Below, in pieces: positions 1-9,411 of a stretch of 64,000 nt of DNA; positions within the stretch are counted from its first letter, which is position 1; every line of letters starts with the position of its first letter. This DNA is from Betaproteobacteria bacterium (GTDB lineage: Bacteria > Pseudomonadota > Gammaproteobacteria > Burkholderiales > Sulfuricellaceae), in the NCBI GenBank assembly GCA_021373185.1, contig JAJFTF010000051.1, forward strand, positions 1 through 64,000. Reading direction: 5' to 3'. Below the pieces are notes generated by a model. The model searched no databases. It was not told the DNA's origin and was given only the letters and a program-made list of their open reading frames with translations. Made by a program: the position numbers and the translations under genes.

Positions 1-118
1 CCTGAGCGTCGCAGTACGGAGGGTTGCCCACGACGAGATCGACGCGCTGCACTCCTGGGCGGGAGAGCAGCCAGTCCTCAGCGTGGAACCAGTCCGCCCC
101 AGAGCTCAGGCACGCCTG
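1..118 (-). CDS. Possible C-terminally cut fragment of a DNA adenine methyltransferase
   Basis: Read on the minus strand, bases 2-118 give an open frame containing VDLVVGNPPYCDAQ, with the NPPY motif encoded at 14-25. NPPY is the catalytic motif IV of N6-adenine DNA methyltransferases. Upstream the same frame reads ADWFHAEDWL and, further right, a GVDVDR segment, the expected order of a Rossmann-type methyltransferase. The protein would run off the left edge. I see no motif I and no convincing start, because the frame continues antisense to the next gene with exactly complementary codons. The identification rests on this short motif block. It could be a remnant, a junction or a chance reading. 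Confidence 0.35.
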
Positions 119-505
119 ATGGTGCGCCCGATCGACATCGACACCTCCATCGCGATCGAGGAGAGCCTGCGCAAGAAGATGATCCGCGACATCGACACGG
201 AGCTGCGCGCGATGAAGCGCCTGTACAACAAGGGCGCGATCAGCGACAGCGCCTACGACAGCGCGGCGGATCTGGCGGCCACGAAGAAGGAGCGCCTGAA
301 GGAAGGCCTGTCGGTGGACGGCACGCTGTTCATGTGCCTGGGCCAGAATGAAAGCCTGCAACTGCGCCCCATGTTGCGCGCCGGCGCTTCGGATGCGGAA
401 CTGGAGCAAGCGATACGCTCCGCCATCGAGCTCAAGCCCCACCGCCACGACTTCAACGAAAGCCCGGATCAGGTCATCCGCTTCATGTCATTGACCGGTG
501 GCTGA
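119..505 (+). CDS. Hypothetical protein, about 128 aa
   Basis: I do not recognise this family. The ATG at 119 gives a mainly helical, charged, soluble protein with no signal peptide or membrane segment. Its middle part is rich in Lys, Arg, Glu and Ala and looks like a coiled or helical hairpin (about residues 15-60); the C-terminal part contains paired acidic and aromatic residues. The frame is open back to the window edge, so a GTG start at 83 or an upstream start outside the window is possible, but no clear ribosome binding site decides this. The 5' part is antisense to the possible methyltransferase fragment, so at most one reading of bases 83-120 is likely to be real. Confidence 0.5.
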   Translation: MVRPIDIDTSIAIEESLRKKMIRDIDTELRAMKRLYNKGAISDSAYDSAADLAATKKERLKEGLSVDGTLFMCLGQNESLQLRPMLRAGASDAELEQAIRSAIELKPHRHDFNESPDQVIRFMSLTGG

Positions 506-584
506 AACCACATCTTCAGACTCGCACGGCATCAAGCATCAACCGAGATTGTCCGTCAGCCATAAATTGACATGATTCGCGTCG

Positions 585-651
585 TTGTGGGTCAGGCTTT
601 AGCCTGACATGTACGGCTAATACCCAGAGGGCACAAGAGCCGTACCCACAA
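585..651. repeat. Palindromic three-way-junction repeat (REP-like)
   Basis: Three nested inverted repeats fit together exactly. TTGTGG (585-590) pairs with CCACAA (646-651). Inside it, GTCAGGCT/AGCCTGAC forms a tight hairpin (591-608), and GTACGGCT (611-618) pairs with AGCCGTAC (638-645). The element lies in the convergent gap between the hypothetical gene and glk. It resembles the short structured intergenic repeats common in bacterial genomes; copy number cannot be seen here. Confidence 0.6.
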
Positions 652-675
652 GAGCATATTGGCTAACGGACAGCC

Positions 676-1662
676 CTACAACCTGCCAGCCACCCGCTCC
701 GCCCCCATCAGCCCGACATTGGGATTCAGCACCACATAAACCGGAATCGTCGCCAGCAACTCCGCATAGCGCCCCTTGTCTGCAAACGCCGCCAGAAAGC
801 GTCCATCCTTCATCATATCGACGATCTGCGGTGCGATGCCGCCCGCCACATAAACCCCGCCGCGCGCCAGCACCTTGAGCGCGAGATTGCCCGCCTCTGC
901 GCCGTAGATGCGGATAAACAGATCGAGCGCTTCCGTCGCAAGACGGTCTTTCCCTGCCAGAGCAAAACGCGAAATCGCCGCCGACGGGTCGCCCTCTTTT
1001 ATCGCTGCCAACAATGCCGGAGAAGCGCCGCCTTCTTCGCTGTCGCACAAAAAATCGAAAATATTCGCCAGACCGGGGCCGGACACCAACCGTTCATAGG
1101 AGACATGACCGAAGCGCGCGGCAAGGTAGCGCAGCAGTTCGGTTTGCAGCATGTCGGCAGGCGCAAAATCGGCATGGCTGCCCTCGGACGGCAGCGCCTC
1201 ATACTGGCCGCCCTGCCAAACCATGAACCCCTCGCCAAGGCCGGTGCCGGCGCCGATCACCGCACGCACGCCATGCTCCAACGGCGCTCCGGCTTGCAGG
1301 GTGAGCAGGTCATCGCTTCCCAGCGCCTCGATACCGTAAGCCACCGCCTGAAAATCATTAATCAGCCTGACTTGAGGAATGCCAAATTCCGCCGCGATTG
1401 CCGCCGCATCGATCCGCCAGGGCAGATTGGTAATCTTCGCCTGCCCGCCCTCCACCGGCCCGGCCACGCCGAAGCAAGCAGCCGCAATCGCGTGTGGCGG
1501 GCAGTCGCGCAAGAACTCGGCGATGATCGGCTCCAGGCCTGCATATGCGGCACTTTCAAAGCGCCGCTCGGCGAGTACGCGACCATCTTCCGATAGCCGC
1601 AGCAGCGTCTTGGTGCCGCCGATGTCGCCGGCAAGGAGGGTTTTAGTGGTGGAAGTGTTCAT
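676..1662 (-). CDS. glk: Glucokinase
   Basis: Phosphorylates glucose to glucose 6-phosphate with ATP in the cytoplasm. The 328-aa protein has the usual length of bacterial Glk. It starts with the phosphate-binding motif LAGDIGGTKT (residues 9-18), followed by a NDFQAVAYGIEAL block near residue 100 and the glycine-rich GAGTGLGEGF block near 140, all typical of the ROK/Glk sugar kinase fold. It stands alone: the neighbour upstream is an AT-rich nuclease-like gene and the gene downstream is convergent. A second start is not needed because the ATG at 1662 places the phosphate-binding loop at the expected distance from the N-terminus. Confidence 0.9.
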   Translation of the reverse strand: MNTSTTKTLLAGDIGGTKTLLRLSEDGRVLAERRFESAAYAGLEPIIAEFLRDCPPHAIAAACFGVAGPVEGGQAKITNLPWRIDAAAIAAEFGIPQVRLINDFQAVAYGIEALGSDDLLTLQAGAPLEHGVRAVIGAGTGLGEGFMVWQGGQYEALPSEGSHADFAPADMLQTELLRYLAARFGHVSYERLVSGPGLANIFDFLCDSEEGGASPALLAAIKEGDPSAAISRFALAGKDRLATEALDLFIRIYGAEAGNLALKVLARGGVYVAGGIAPQIVDMMKDGRFLAAFADKGRYAELLATIPVYVVLNPNVGLMGAERVAGRL

Positions 1663-1745
1663 GTAAAAGGGTATCCGAAATTCGCGGTTGTTTTAATTTT
1701 GCGCGGAGGGCATCTAATCGGCCCATAGCGGACTTAGTGCCGATC

Positions 1746-2870
1746 CTAAAACGGAATATCAAAATCCCAAAAATCAGTAAAACGGAATTCTCCAGAGTAC
1801 TGATAAATTTTCTTCAAAGCATTGGCCGCAATTTTAATGGAATGTTCATCCTGATTGAGAAAATCATAAACATCGTCGCCAAATGCTTGAATAGTTGTTA
1901 TTGAGAGTCTATTTTTTTCAGAATTCCATTCCAAATTTATATCACTTGATTGGATATTCTTTCCGAAACTTTCCTGTAATTTAGAATTAAGCGGGCCAGA
2001 TACGCGGTTTCGAAATTCATCCAAATATACATTGATTCGCTTCGAGTCTTTAACGACGCCATCATAAAAACGATTATAGGTTTTATCGAACCATTTGCAG
2101 TTCGCATTATGGAGTCGTTCGTAATCAGCTAGGGTAGCTTTAAAGTGTGAGGCTTTGACAAAGCGAATGCGCGAGAACGATTCACTTTTTCTGATAATGT
2201 ATCTGGCAATGTAATGCTCGGAATTTATTGGTTCCGGTTTAATGATTTCTTTATCAAACTTTAGCCGAACCAAGTCAGAATCATTGATCGAAATTAGATT
2301 GAATTGATAAATTGAGGGCTTCTTTTTTCTTTGCGGCAAAGCTGAAAGCTCATAGGCCTGAGCCTTCATCAAGGACGTTACTGCATTGAAAATATTTGTA
2401 TCATTTTTAGGCAAACCGCTTTCGCAGTTCATTTCTTGGAATGCGAAGACCTCCACAGCAGGAATGGATAGGGCATCAATCACACCTAATTCTGCCATCT
2501 CATCGTGATAGGTCTTTCCACAACCTGCCTGAGCAAGCTGATATTGGAGGGCTTTGTCATTACTCCATGCATGAAGAGGCCACCAATCGGAATTAGGGTC
2601 TTTGAGATTTATATCTCGCGCAAGAAGAGCCCATGCGTTCGATTCGTTTTTTTTGCAACTGATTAAAAGTGTTGTGTAAACATCAAATTGTTGAACTTTT
2701 GAAACCTTATAAGCGAGAAGGTCAATCTCTCGTACGCTACTAGTAAAATCATCTTCATAGTATTTATTACTGATAACTGTCCAGCCGGATTGTTTAAGAT
2801 TTGATGCAATACGATTTTCAAGAACAAAGCCGGTCTTGCAAATCCCTTCCGATAATTTATCTAGTTCCAT
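1746..2870 (-). CDS. Stand-alone PD-(D/E)XK nuclease-like protein
   Basis: A 374-aa protein of unknown exact function. The N-terminal region resembles Mrr/restriction-endonuclease-like folds: Glu19 in a helix, then a GWTV strand, then REIDLLAYK with Asp50, then LLISCKK with Lys73. In the classical motif the residue two before the lysine is Glu or Asp; here it is Ser71, so activity is uncertain. The remaining 280 residues contain mixed helices and strands with many Lys, Asn and Tyr and no recognised domain. The gene is visibly AT-rich compared with glk and the tadA region on either side, a sign of transfer. No methylase or ATPase partner lies next to it. It may be a defence or repair nuclease; confidence in the fold is moderate and in the function low. 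Confidence 0.45.
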   Translation of the reverse strand: MELDKLSEGICKTGFVLENRIASNLKQSGWTVISNKYYEDDFTSSVREIDLLAYKVSKVQQFDVYTTLLISCKKNESNAWALLARDINLKDPNSDWWPLHAWSNDKALQYQLAQAGCGKTYHDEMAELGVIDALSIPAVEVFAFQEMNCESGLPKNDTNIFNAVTSLMKAQAYELSALPQRKKKPSIYQFNLISINDSDLVRLKFDKEIIKPEPINSEHYIARYIIRKSESFSRIRFVKASHFKATLADYERLHNANCKWFDKTYNRFYDGVVKDSKRINVYLDEFRNRVSGPLNSKLQESFGKNIQSSDINLEWNSEKNRLSITTIQAFGDDVYDFLNQDEHSIKIAANALKKIYQYSGEFRFTDFWDFDIPF

Positions 2871-3056
2871 TCTGGCGCACCAATAATTTTGTGTTGCGTG
2901 GAGTAGCGCCTCTTAACCGAGCGGATAGGCTGGCACGAAGACCTCTTTAACTGCCACAACTGAAACATTCACCTATTTACCAATCAAAATAATTTTAAGA
3001 ATACGCCTCTCACAAAGTCCGTGCAGTCAAACCCGGTTTCGGATAGCCGGTGATTA

Positions 3057-4053
<997 letters not shown>

Positions 4054-4072
4054 TTATACCGCGCAAAAAACG

Positions 4073-4102
4073 AAAAAAGCCCTGTATTAACAGGGCTTTT
4101 TT
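4073..4102 (-). terminator. Rho-independent terminator after guaA
   Basis: Perfect hairpin AAAAAAGCCCTG / CAGGGCTTTTTT with the loop TATTAA. It has U-tracts on both strands, so it could work in either direction. It separates the guaBA transcript from tadA. Confidence 0.85.
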
Positions 4103-4129
4103 CAATTGCGTCGGCAAAACGACACGTCT

Positions 4130-4251
4130 CATGTAGGTTGGGTTGAACAGCTTTATCGCGAAACCCAACAAACCCAAACTTCAAAACCTGTTCTTGATAT
4201 TCAGGTTTGTTGGGTTACGGCGCAAAAACCGCGCCTAACCCAACCTACATG
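4130..4251. repeat. Long inverted repeat with TGTAGGTTGGGTT arms
   Basis: The arms CATGTAGGTTGGGTT (4130-4144) and AACCCAACCTACATG (4237-4251) are perfect reverse complements. Between them are further AACCCAACA/TGTTGGGTT pairings, so the whole 122-nt unit can fold into one branched hairpin. TGTAGGTTGGGTT repeats are, from general knowledge, frequent between genes in betaproteobacteria. It lies between the guaA end and the terminator and contains no gene. Confidence 0.7.
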
Positions 4252-4293
4252 GGACTGCCGGCGATTGAGTGATGTTGCTTACAGCGAACCCAA

Positions 4294-5856
4294 TCATTCC
4301 CACTCGATGGTCGATGGCGGTTTGCCGCAAATATCGTAAACCACGCGGTTGATGCCGCGCACTTCGTTGATGATGCGGTTGGAGACCTTGCCGAGCAAGG
4401 TGTAGGGCAGCTCCGCCCAATGCGCGGTCATGAAATCCTGGGTCTGCACGGCGCGCAACGCAACCACGTAATCATAGGTGCGGCCATCGCCCATCACGCC
4501 CACCGCCTTGACCGGCAGGAATACAGCAAAGGCCTGTGAGGTCTTTTCATACCAGCCGGAGGCGCGCAACTCTTCGATGAAAATGGCGTCCGCCTGGCGC
4601 AGCAGGTCGGCGAATTCCGCTTTCACCTCGCCCAGGATGCGCACGCCGAGGCCGGGGCCGGGGAAAGGATGGCGGTAGACCATGTCGTGCGGCAAGCCCA
4701 GTGCGATACCCAACTCGCGCACTTCATCCTTGAACAACTCGCGCAGCGGTTCCAGCAGCTTCAGGTGCAGGGTATCGGGCAAGCCGCCGACGTTGTGGTG
4801 CGACTTGATGGCGTGCGCTTTTTTTGTTTTCGCCCCGGCAGATTCGATTACATCGGGATAAATGGTGCCCTGCGCCAGCCACTTGGCATTGGGCAGCTTG
4901 GCCGATTCGGCCTGGAACACTTCGACGAATTCGCGACCGATGATCTTGCGCTTCTTCTCGGGATCGGTGACGCCGCTCAGGTGTTTCATGAATTCCGCGC
5001 TGGCATCGACGTGGATCACCTTGACGCCCAGATTGTCGGCAAAAGTCTTCATCACCTGCTCGGCTTCGTTCAACCGCAGCAAACCGTTATCCACGAACAC
5101 GCAGGTGAGCTGCGTACCGATGGCGCGGTGCAGAAGTGCGGCTACGACCGAGGAATCCACGCCGCCGGACAGCCCCAGAATCACTTCGTCCGAGCCGACT
5201 TCGGAACGGATTTTTCCAATTGCTTCTTCGACGTAATCCGGCATGTTCCAATCGCTGCCGCAGCCGCAGATGTCATGCACGAAGCGCTCGAAGATCGCCT
5301 TGCCTTGCAGGGTGTGGGTCACTTCCGGGTGAAACTGCACGCCGTAAAAATGGCGCGCTTCGTCGACCATGCCGGCAATCGGCGTGGCGGCATTGGAAGC
5401 GTTCACCTTGAAGCCGGACGGCAGCTCTGTCACCTTGTCGCCGTGGCTCATCCACACGTCGAGCATGCCATGGCCCTCGTCGTTGGCCCGATCCTGGATG
5501 TCGCGCAGCAAGGTTGAATGCCCTTGGGCACGCACTTCGGCATAACCGAACTCGCGCTTGACCGCATTTTCCACTTTGCCGCCCAACTGCGCGGCCATGG
5601 TCTGCATGCCGTAGCAAATGCCGAAGACCGGCACGCCGAGCTGAAACACCACATCCGGCGCACGCGGCGTTTCCTCTTCGTAGACCGAGGACGGCCCGCC
5701 GGAAAGGATGATGCCTTTGGGGTTGAATTCGCGGATGAACTGCTCGCTCACATCGTAAGGATGAAGTTCGCAATAGACGCTGGCCTCACGCACGCGGCGG
5801 GCGATTAACTGGGTATATTGGGAGCCGAAATCGAGGATCAGAATTTTCTGGTGCAT
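4294..5856 (-). CDS. guaA: GMP synthase (glutamine-hydrolysing)
   Basis: Converts XMP to GMP using glutamine and ATP, the last step of guanine nucleotide synthesis. The 520-aa protein starts at the ATG at 5856, directly in front of the glutamine amidotransferase domain ([15 protein letters not shown]). The nucleophile is Cys81 in GICYGMQ. The ATP pyrophosphatase P-loop [10 protein letters not shown] lies near residue 230, and the C-terminal dimerisation domain ends with the conserved PPSTIEWE. The open frame extends 32 codons upstream, but those are low-complexity residues from the repeat-rich spacer. It follows guaB on the same strand after 92 bases and is followed by a terminator, forming a guaBA operon. 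Confidence 0.97.
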   Translation of the reverse strand: MHQKILILDFGSQYTQLIARRVREASVYCELHPYDVSEQFIREFNPKGIILSGGPSSVYEEETPRAPDVVFQLGVPVFGICYGMQTMAAQLGGKVENAVKREFGYAEVRAQGHSTLLRDIQDRANDEGHGMLDVWMSHGDKVTELPSGFKVNASNAATPIAGMVDEARHFYGVQFHPEVTHTLQGKAIFERFVHDICGCGSDWNMPDYVEEAIGKIRSEVGSDEVILGLSGGVDSSVVAALLHRAIGTQLTCVFVDNGLLRLNEAEQVMKTFADNLGVKVIHVDASAEFMKHLSGVTDPEKKRKIIGREFVEVFQAESAKLPNAKWLAQGTIYPDVIESAGAKTKKAHAIKSHHNVGGLPDTLHLKLLEPLRELFKDEVRELGIALGLPHDMVYRHPFPGPGLGVRILGEVKAEFADLLRQADAIFIEELRASGWYEKTSQAFAVFLPVKAVGVMGDGRTYDYVVALRAVQTQDFMTAHWAELPYTLLGKVSNRIINEVRGINRVVYDICGKPPSTIEWE

Positions 5857-5948
5857 GGCTTTAAAATCCGTGAGGGGAGAGGGGATAGGCGTGAGGGAAA
5901 AACAAGCGGGAGGGGTAAGCATACGCCTCACCCCTCCCCCCTTACGCC
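5857..5948. repeat. Polypurine/polypyrimidine spacer with ACGCCTCAC repeats
   Basis: The guaB-guaA spacer holds strand-asymmetric tracts (GAGGGGAGAGGGG and CCCCTCCCCCC). ACGCCTCAC occurs twice as a direct repeat near its right end, and the near-inverted GGCGTGAGG occurs nearer guaA. It can fold into a weak hairpin. No ORF or clear promoter is visible. Confidence 0.4.
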
Positions 5949-7409
5949 TCACTCGACGTGATAGTTTGGCGCTTCTTTGGTGATCTGCACATCGTGAACG
6001 TGGGACTCGCGGATGCCGGCTGAACTGATTTCAACGAATTCGGCCTTGGCATGCACCTCGGCGATGGTCGAACAACCCAGATAGCCCATGCTCGAACGCA
6101 CGCCGCCGATCAGCTGGTGAATCACCGATAGCACGCTGCCCTTGTAGGGTACGCGGCCTTCGATGCCTTCCGGCACCAGTTTTTCGACGTTGGCTTCGGC
6201 TTCCTGGAAGTAGCGATCTTTCGACCCCTGCTGCATGGCGCCGAGCGACCCCATGCCACGATAGGATTTGTAGGAACGCCCCTGGAACAGTTCGATTTCA
6301 CCCGGCGCTTCTTCGGTGCCGGCGAACATGCCGCCCAGCATCACGCAGTCTGCGCCGGCTGCCAGCGCCTTGGCAACGTCGCCGGAATAGCGAATTCCGC
6401 CATCGGCGATCACCGGTACGCCGCTGCCTTTAAGCGCCTGCACCACGTTGGCGATTGCCGTGATCTGCGGCACACCGACGCCGGCTACGATCCGGGTGGT
6501 GCAAATGGAGCCGGGGCCGATGCCGACCTTGACCGCATCCGCGCCATGGTCGGCCAATGCCAAGCCCGCAGCCGCAGTGGCGATGTTGCCGCCGATCACC
6601 TGAACCTGAGGGAAATTTTCCTTGACCCACTTCACCCGGCCCAGCACACCTTGGGAATGGCCATGCGCGGTATCCACCACGATCACGTCCACGCCGGCTT
6701 CGGCCAGCAAAGCGACGCGCTCCTCGGTGCCTTCACCCACGCCCACCGCCGCGCCGACCCGCAGCCGACCTTGGCTGTCCTTGCATGCCAGCGGATGTTC
6801 GGTGGATTTCTGGATGTCCTTGACCGTAATCAAGCCGCGCAACTCGAAGTTGTTGTTGACCACCAGCACCCGCTCCAGGCGATATTGGTGCATCAGCGCC
6901 ATGGCCTCTTCGCGGCTGGCGCCTTCCTTGACCGTAATCAGCTTGTCGCGCTGGGTCATGATATTCCTGACCGGTTGATCAAGGTTGGTTTCAAAGCGCA
7001 GATCGCGGTTGGTAATGATCCCCACCACGCACCCGCCATCCACCACCGGCAAACCGGAAATCTTGTGCATGCGGGTCAGCGTCAATACTTCACGGACAGT
7101 CATCTCGGGGGAAATGGTAATTGGGTCTTTGACCACGCCGCTTTCAAAACGCTTTACTCGTGCCACTTGCGCTGCCTGCGCTGCAGCGGTCATGTTCTTG
7201 TGAAGGATGCCGACCCCGCCTTCCTGCGCCAGCGCAATCGCCAGACGAGCTTCGGTGACGGTGTCCATCGCCGCGGAAATCAGGGGGATATTCAGAGAAA
7301 TTTCTCGGGTAAGCCGCGTCGCCAAACTCACGTCGCGGGGCAAAATATTGGAATGCGCAGGGACCAGCAAAACATCGTCGAAGGTCAGTGCTTTCTGCAA
7401 AACACGCAT
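5949..7409 (-). CDS. guaB: Inosine-5'-monophosphate dehydrogenase
   Basis: Oxidises IMP to XMP with NAD+, the committed step to guanine nucleotides. The length (486 aa) is typical. The N-terminal [12 protein letters not shown] strand is followed by two CBS domains (about residues 95-205), inserted in the TIM barrel as usual. The active-site loop [11 protein letters not shown] carries the catalytic Cys near residue 300, and the flap region GSKDRYFQ is present. It is the first gene of the guaBA operon, preceded by a clear sigma-70-type promoter. Confidence 0.97.
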   Translation of the reverse strand: MRVLQKALTFDDVLLVPAHSNILPRDVSLATRLTREISLNIPLISAAMDTVTEARLAIALAQEGGVGILHKNMTAAAQAAQVARVKRFESGVVKDPITISPEMTVREVLTLTRMHKISGLPVVDGGCVVGIITNRDLRFETNLDQPVRNIMTQRDKLITVKEGASREEAMALMHQYRLERVLVVNNNFELRGLITVKDIQKSTEHPLACKDSQGRLRVGAAVGVGEGTEERVALLAEAGVDVIVVDTAHGHSQGVLGRVKWVKENFPQVQVIGGNIATAAAGLALADHGADAVKVGIGPGSICTTRIVAGVGVPQITAIANVVQALKGSGVPVIADGGIRYSGDVAKALAAGADCVMLGGMFAGTEEAPGEIELFQGRSYKSYRGMGSLGAMQQGSKDRYFQEAEANVEKLVPEGIEGRVPYKGSVLSVIHQLIGGVRSSMGYLGCSTIAEVHAKAEFVEISSAGIRESHVHDVQITKEAPNYHVE

Positions 7410-7435
7410 GTTGTTATCCTTGTCGCCAAAGCGTT

Positions 7436-7464
7436 ATTATACAATCTTCAGGCATCTTCGGTAA
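7436..7464 (-). promoter_or_regulatory. Sigma-70-type promoter of guaBA
   Basis: On the minus strand, TTACCG (7459-7464) and TATAAT (7436-7441) are separated by 17 nt. The -10 box lies 26 nt upstream of the guaB ATG. The -10 is perfect and the -35 is moderate. Confidence 0.6.
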
Positions 7465-7563
7465 ACCGGACTTGCCAGTTTCGTTCAGAAAGCCCATTTA
7501 CACCATTGACGGTTGCCATGTGAATCGTTATGTTTATCCAGACAAACTCTGAAGGAGACACCC

Positions 7564-7896
7564 ATGCGCATTAAATTTATCCCCCTCGCCATCCTGTGCG
7601 GCCTGATGCTCGGCGGATGTCAGGGAAGCGGCGCAGTGAAGCCCGAGGCAGTATCCGCGGAAGCAGCAAAACCGGCGCTATCGGAGGAAGCCAGGCAAGA
7701 GCTTGCCAAGGCTGAAATTGACGTCAAGGAAGCGAAAGCCAGGAAAGCGCTATGGACCACTGCAGAAGACGCCTTGAAAAAAGCAAAAGAATCTGCGGCC
7801 AAGTTTGACAGCGCCGCCACCTTGAAACACTCGAAAATGGCCAGTGAACTGGCACGACTGGGAATTGCCCAGTTGAGCTATCCATTAGCCAAATAA
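7564..7896 (+). CDS. Small lipoprotein, SoxXA-binding-protein-like
   Basis: A 110-aa exported lipoprotein. The signal peptide is hydrophobic and ends in the lipobox LGGC, so the mature protein would begin at Cys19. The rest is a helical region rich in Ala, Lys and Glu (about residues 40-105) with spacing of the AEIDVKEAK and AEDALKKAK type. This pattern recalls small helical lipoproteins annotated as SoxXA-binding proteins in sulfur oxidisers, but the match is by eye only and no sox genes are in the window. The start at 7564 is supported by the upstream box GAAGGAG; an in-frame GTG/ATG start farther upstream (7513) would precede the signal peptide. It is divergent from guaB and followed closely by the DUF4124 gene. 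Confidence 0.7.
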   Translation: MRIKFIPLAILCGLMLGGCQGSGAVKPEAVSAEAAKPALSEEARQELAKAEIDVKEAKARKALWTTAEDALKKAKESAAKFDSAATLKHSKMASELARLGIAQLSYPLAK

Positions 7897-7913
7897 CCAC
7901 AGGCAAACACCTC

Positions 7914-8384
7914 ATGCGACTGCGGCTGACAATCTTCTTGCTACTGGCAATGGCAATGACAGCCGTTGCGCACGCCGGGGTGACCAAGTGGGTGGACGCA
8001 GACGGCAAGGTCCAATATTCGGACCAGCCGCCGCCGGTCTCCACCAAATCGCAGAAATCCCTGAATATCAAAACCAGCCCAGCCTTGCCCAAGGCCACCT
8101 CCAACAGCAATGGCGAGAGCAGGAGTATTGCGGAAAAAGAACTGGAATTCCGCAAGCGGCAAGTCAAGACAGAAGAGGCCGCCGCCAAGGAAGCCAAGGA
8201 TCAGGAAGAAGCCAAACGCGCGAAAGCAAATTGCGAACAGTCACGCCAGCAACTGCAAGCCTTGCAGGAAGGTCAGCGCATGTCCAAATACAATGAAAAA
8301 GGCGAGCGCGTATTCATGGAAGACAGTGACCGCCCGCAAGCCATCAACGAAGCAAAACAGGCGGTAGATTCCTGGTGCAAATAA
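7914..8384 (+). CDS. DUF4124 domain protein, exported
   Basis: A 156-aa secreted protein of unknown function. Residues 1-21 form a signal peptide (hydrophobic core, AHA cleavage region). It is followed by a DUF4124-type domain, VTKWVDADGKVQYSDQPP, a small beta-rich unit common in beta- and gammaproteobacterial exported proteins. The C-terminal half is a highly charged coiled coil rich in Glu, Lys and Ala (about residues 70-125). It starts 17 bases after the lipoprotein stop and is probably co-transcribed with it. Its stop codon abuts, and may share a base with, the MITE-like repeat. Confidence 0.75.
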   Translation: MRLRLTIFLLLAMAMTAVAHAGVTKWVDADGKVQYSDQPPPVSTKSQKSLNIKTSPALPKATSNSNGESRSIAEKELEFRKRQVKTEEAAAKEAKDQEEAKRAKANCEQSRQQLQALQEGQRMSKYNEKGERVFMEDSDRPQAINEAKQAVDSWCK

Positions 8385-8653
8385 GAGCCTATTCAGCCGG
8401 TTTCATACCCCGCGTTGCAGCCAGAAAGTGATGGCTGCTAGGCGCAAGGCGCAGCCAATGGTCGTTCCATTGGCAAGCTTTGCAACAACGCAGACGCGCT
8501 TTTCTGGCCGCAACCCGGAGGGCCGTTGCGTCGTGGGGCACATTGCGTTGTTGCGATCCTCTTGCTTGGAATAACCAAGCGGCGTGTCTCGCGTCTAGCA
8601 CTGCGCCCCACGACGCAACGGCGCGGAGTATGAAACCGACTGAAATAGGCTCT
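8384..8653. repeat. MITE-like element with terminal inverted repeats
   Basis: A non-coding unit of about 270 bp. Its ends are imperfect inverted repeats: AGAGCCTATTCAGCCGGTTT on the left and the reverse complement AGAGCCTATTTCAGTCGGTT on the right. Inside is a second long pairing: GGCCGTTGCGTCGTGGGG (from 8521) with a complement near 8602-8625. It has no ORF that looks real. It sits between two convergent genes and so could also act as a bidirectional terminator. A target-site duplication is not obvious. Confidence 0.65.
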
Positions 8654-8656
8654 AAA

Positions 8657-8977
8657 TCAGGCCGGCGCTTCCTCGCCAACGTCCTTCTTCTCGCCCTTCC
8701 CTTCGGCGGCACGCTTTTTACGAATTTCCTTGGGGTCGGCGATCAACGGACGGTAGATTTCGATCCGGTCTTTATCGCGGAGCACCGTATCAAGCTTGGC
8801 TTGCTTCGAAAAAATCCCCATCTTTGCCGTAGCCAGATCGATTTCCGGAAAATCCCGCAGGACGCCGGATTGTTCAATCGCTTCTGACAACATCGTGCCG
8901 GGCCTTACCTTCAGCGGCAACACCTCCTGCTTATGTGGCAGGGCATACACCACTTCCACTGAAATTTCTTCACTCAT
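8657..8977 (-). CDS. rnfH: RnfH/UPF0125 family ubiquitin-like protein
   Basis: A 106-aa member of the RnfH family, small beta-grasp proteins of unclear function that are often adjacent to ratA. The core VEVVYALPHKQEVLPLKV, the GVLRDFPEIDL turn and the DRIEIYRPL strand are typical. The last 25 residues are a charged tail rich in Lys, Glu and Ala. It overlaps ratA by 4 nt (8974-8977), so translation is coupled. Despite the name, no rnf electron-transport genes are nearby. Confidence 0.88.
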   Translation of the reverse strand: MSEEISVEVVYALPHKQEVLPLKVRPGTMLSEAIEQSGVLRDFPEIDLATAKMGIFSKQAKLDTVLRDKDRIEIYRPLIADPKEIRKKRAAEGKGEKKDVGEEAPA

Positions 8978-9411
8978 GATTCACCATATATCACGACTGC
9001 ACGCTGAACGAACGCCTCGACAAAGCTGTTGGCGATATAGCCAAAAACCGGGCTAACCAGCTTATCCAGCAGTTTGGTTGAAAATTCATAATGCAGCCTG
9101 AACTCGACTTTACAGGCCGTTTCGTCCAGTTCGATGAAACGCCAACTGCCTTCGAGATGGCTAAACGGCCCGCGCCGAAACTTCATTTCGATCAAGCTCG
9201 GCTCCTGCCGTGTGTTTTCAGTGGTAAAGCTCTGTTTGACATGATGGTAATCGATATGCACCGTCGCTTCGAGCACGTCATCGCTACCCCTCTGCACTTC
9301 GGTTCCGCCACACCAAGGCAGAAAAATCGGATAATCCTCGATCCGATCCACCAGCACGAACATTTGCCGTGCCGAATAAAAAACCAGCACGGATTTTTCC
9401 ACTACAGCCAT
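8974..9411 (-). CDS. ratA: RatA/Coq10-type SRPBCC protein
   Basis: A START/polyketide-cyclase-like (SRPBCC) protein of 145 aa. Members have been described as ubiquinone-binding proteins (Coq10-like) and, in E. coli, as RatA, which affects ribosome subunit association. Family features are VVEKSVLVFYSARQMFVLV at the start, the DYPIFLPWC segment and the C-terminal amphipathic helix near FVEAFVQRAV. I prefer the ATG at 9411; the ATG at 9423 adds only four residues. In many proteobacteria ratA is divergent from smpB with a short gap; here 2.6 kb of island DNA separates them. Confidence 0.88.
   Translation of the reverse strand: MAVVEKSVLVFYSARQMFVLVDRIEDYPIFLPWCGGTEVQRGSDDVLEATVHIDYHHVKQSFTTENTRQEPSLIEMKFRRGPFSHLEGSWRFIELDETACKVEFRLHYEFSTKLLDKLVSPVFGYIANSFVEAFVQRAVVIYGES

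Noticed and set aside
4669..5517. 282-aa plus-strand ORF inside guaA
   Set aside because: Antisense to guaA, whose catalytic motifs lie in the minus-strand frame.
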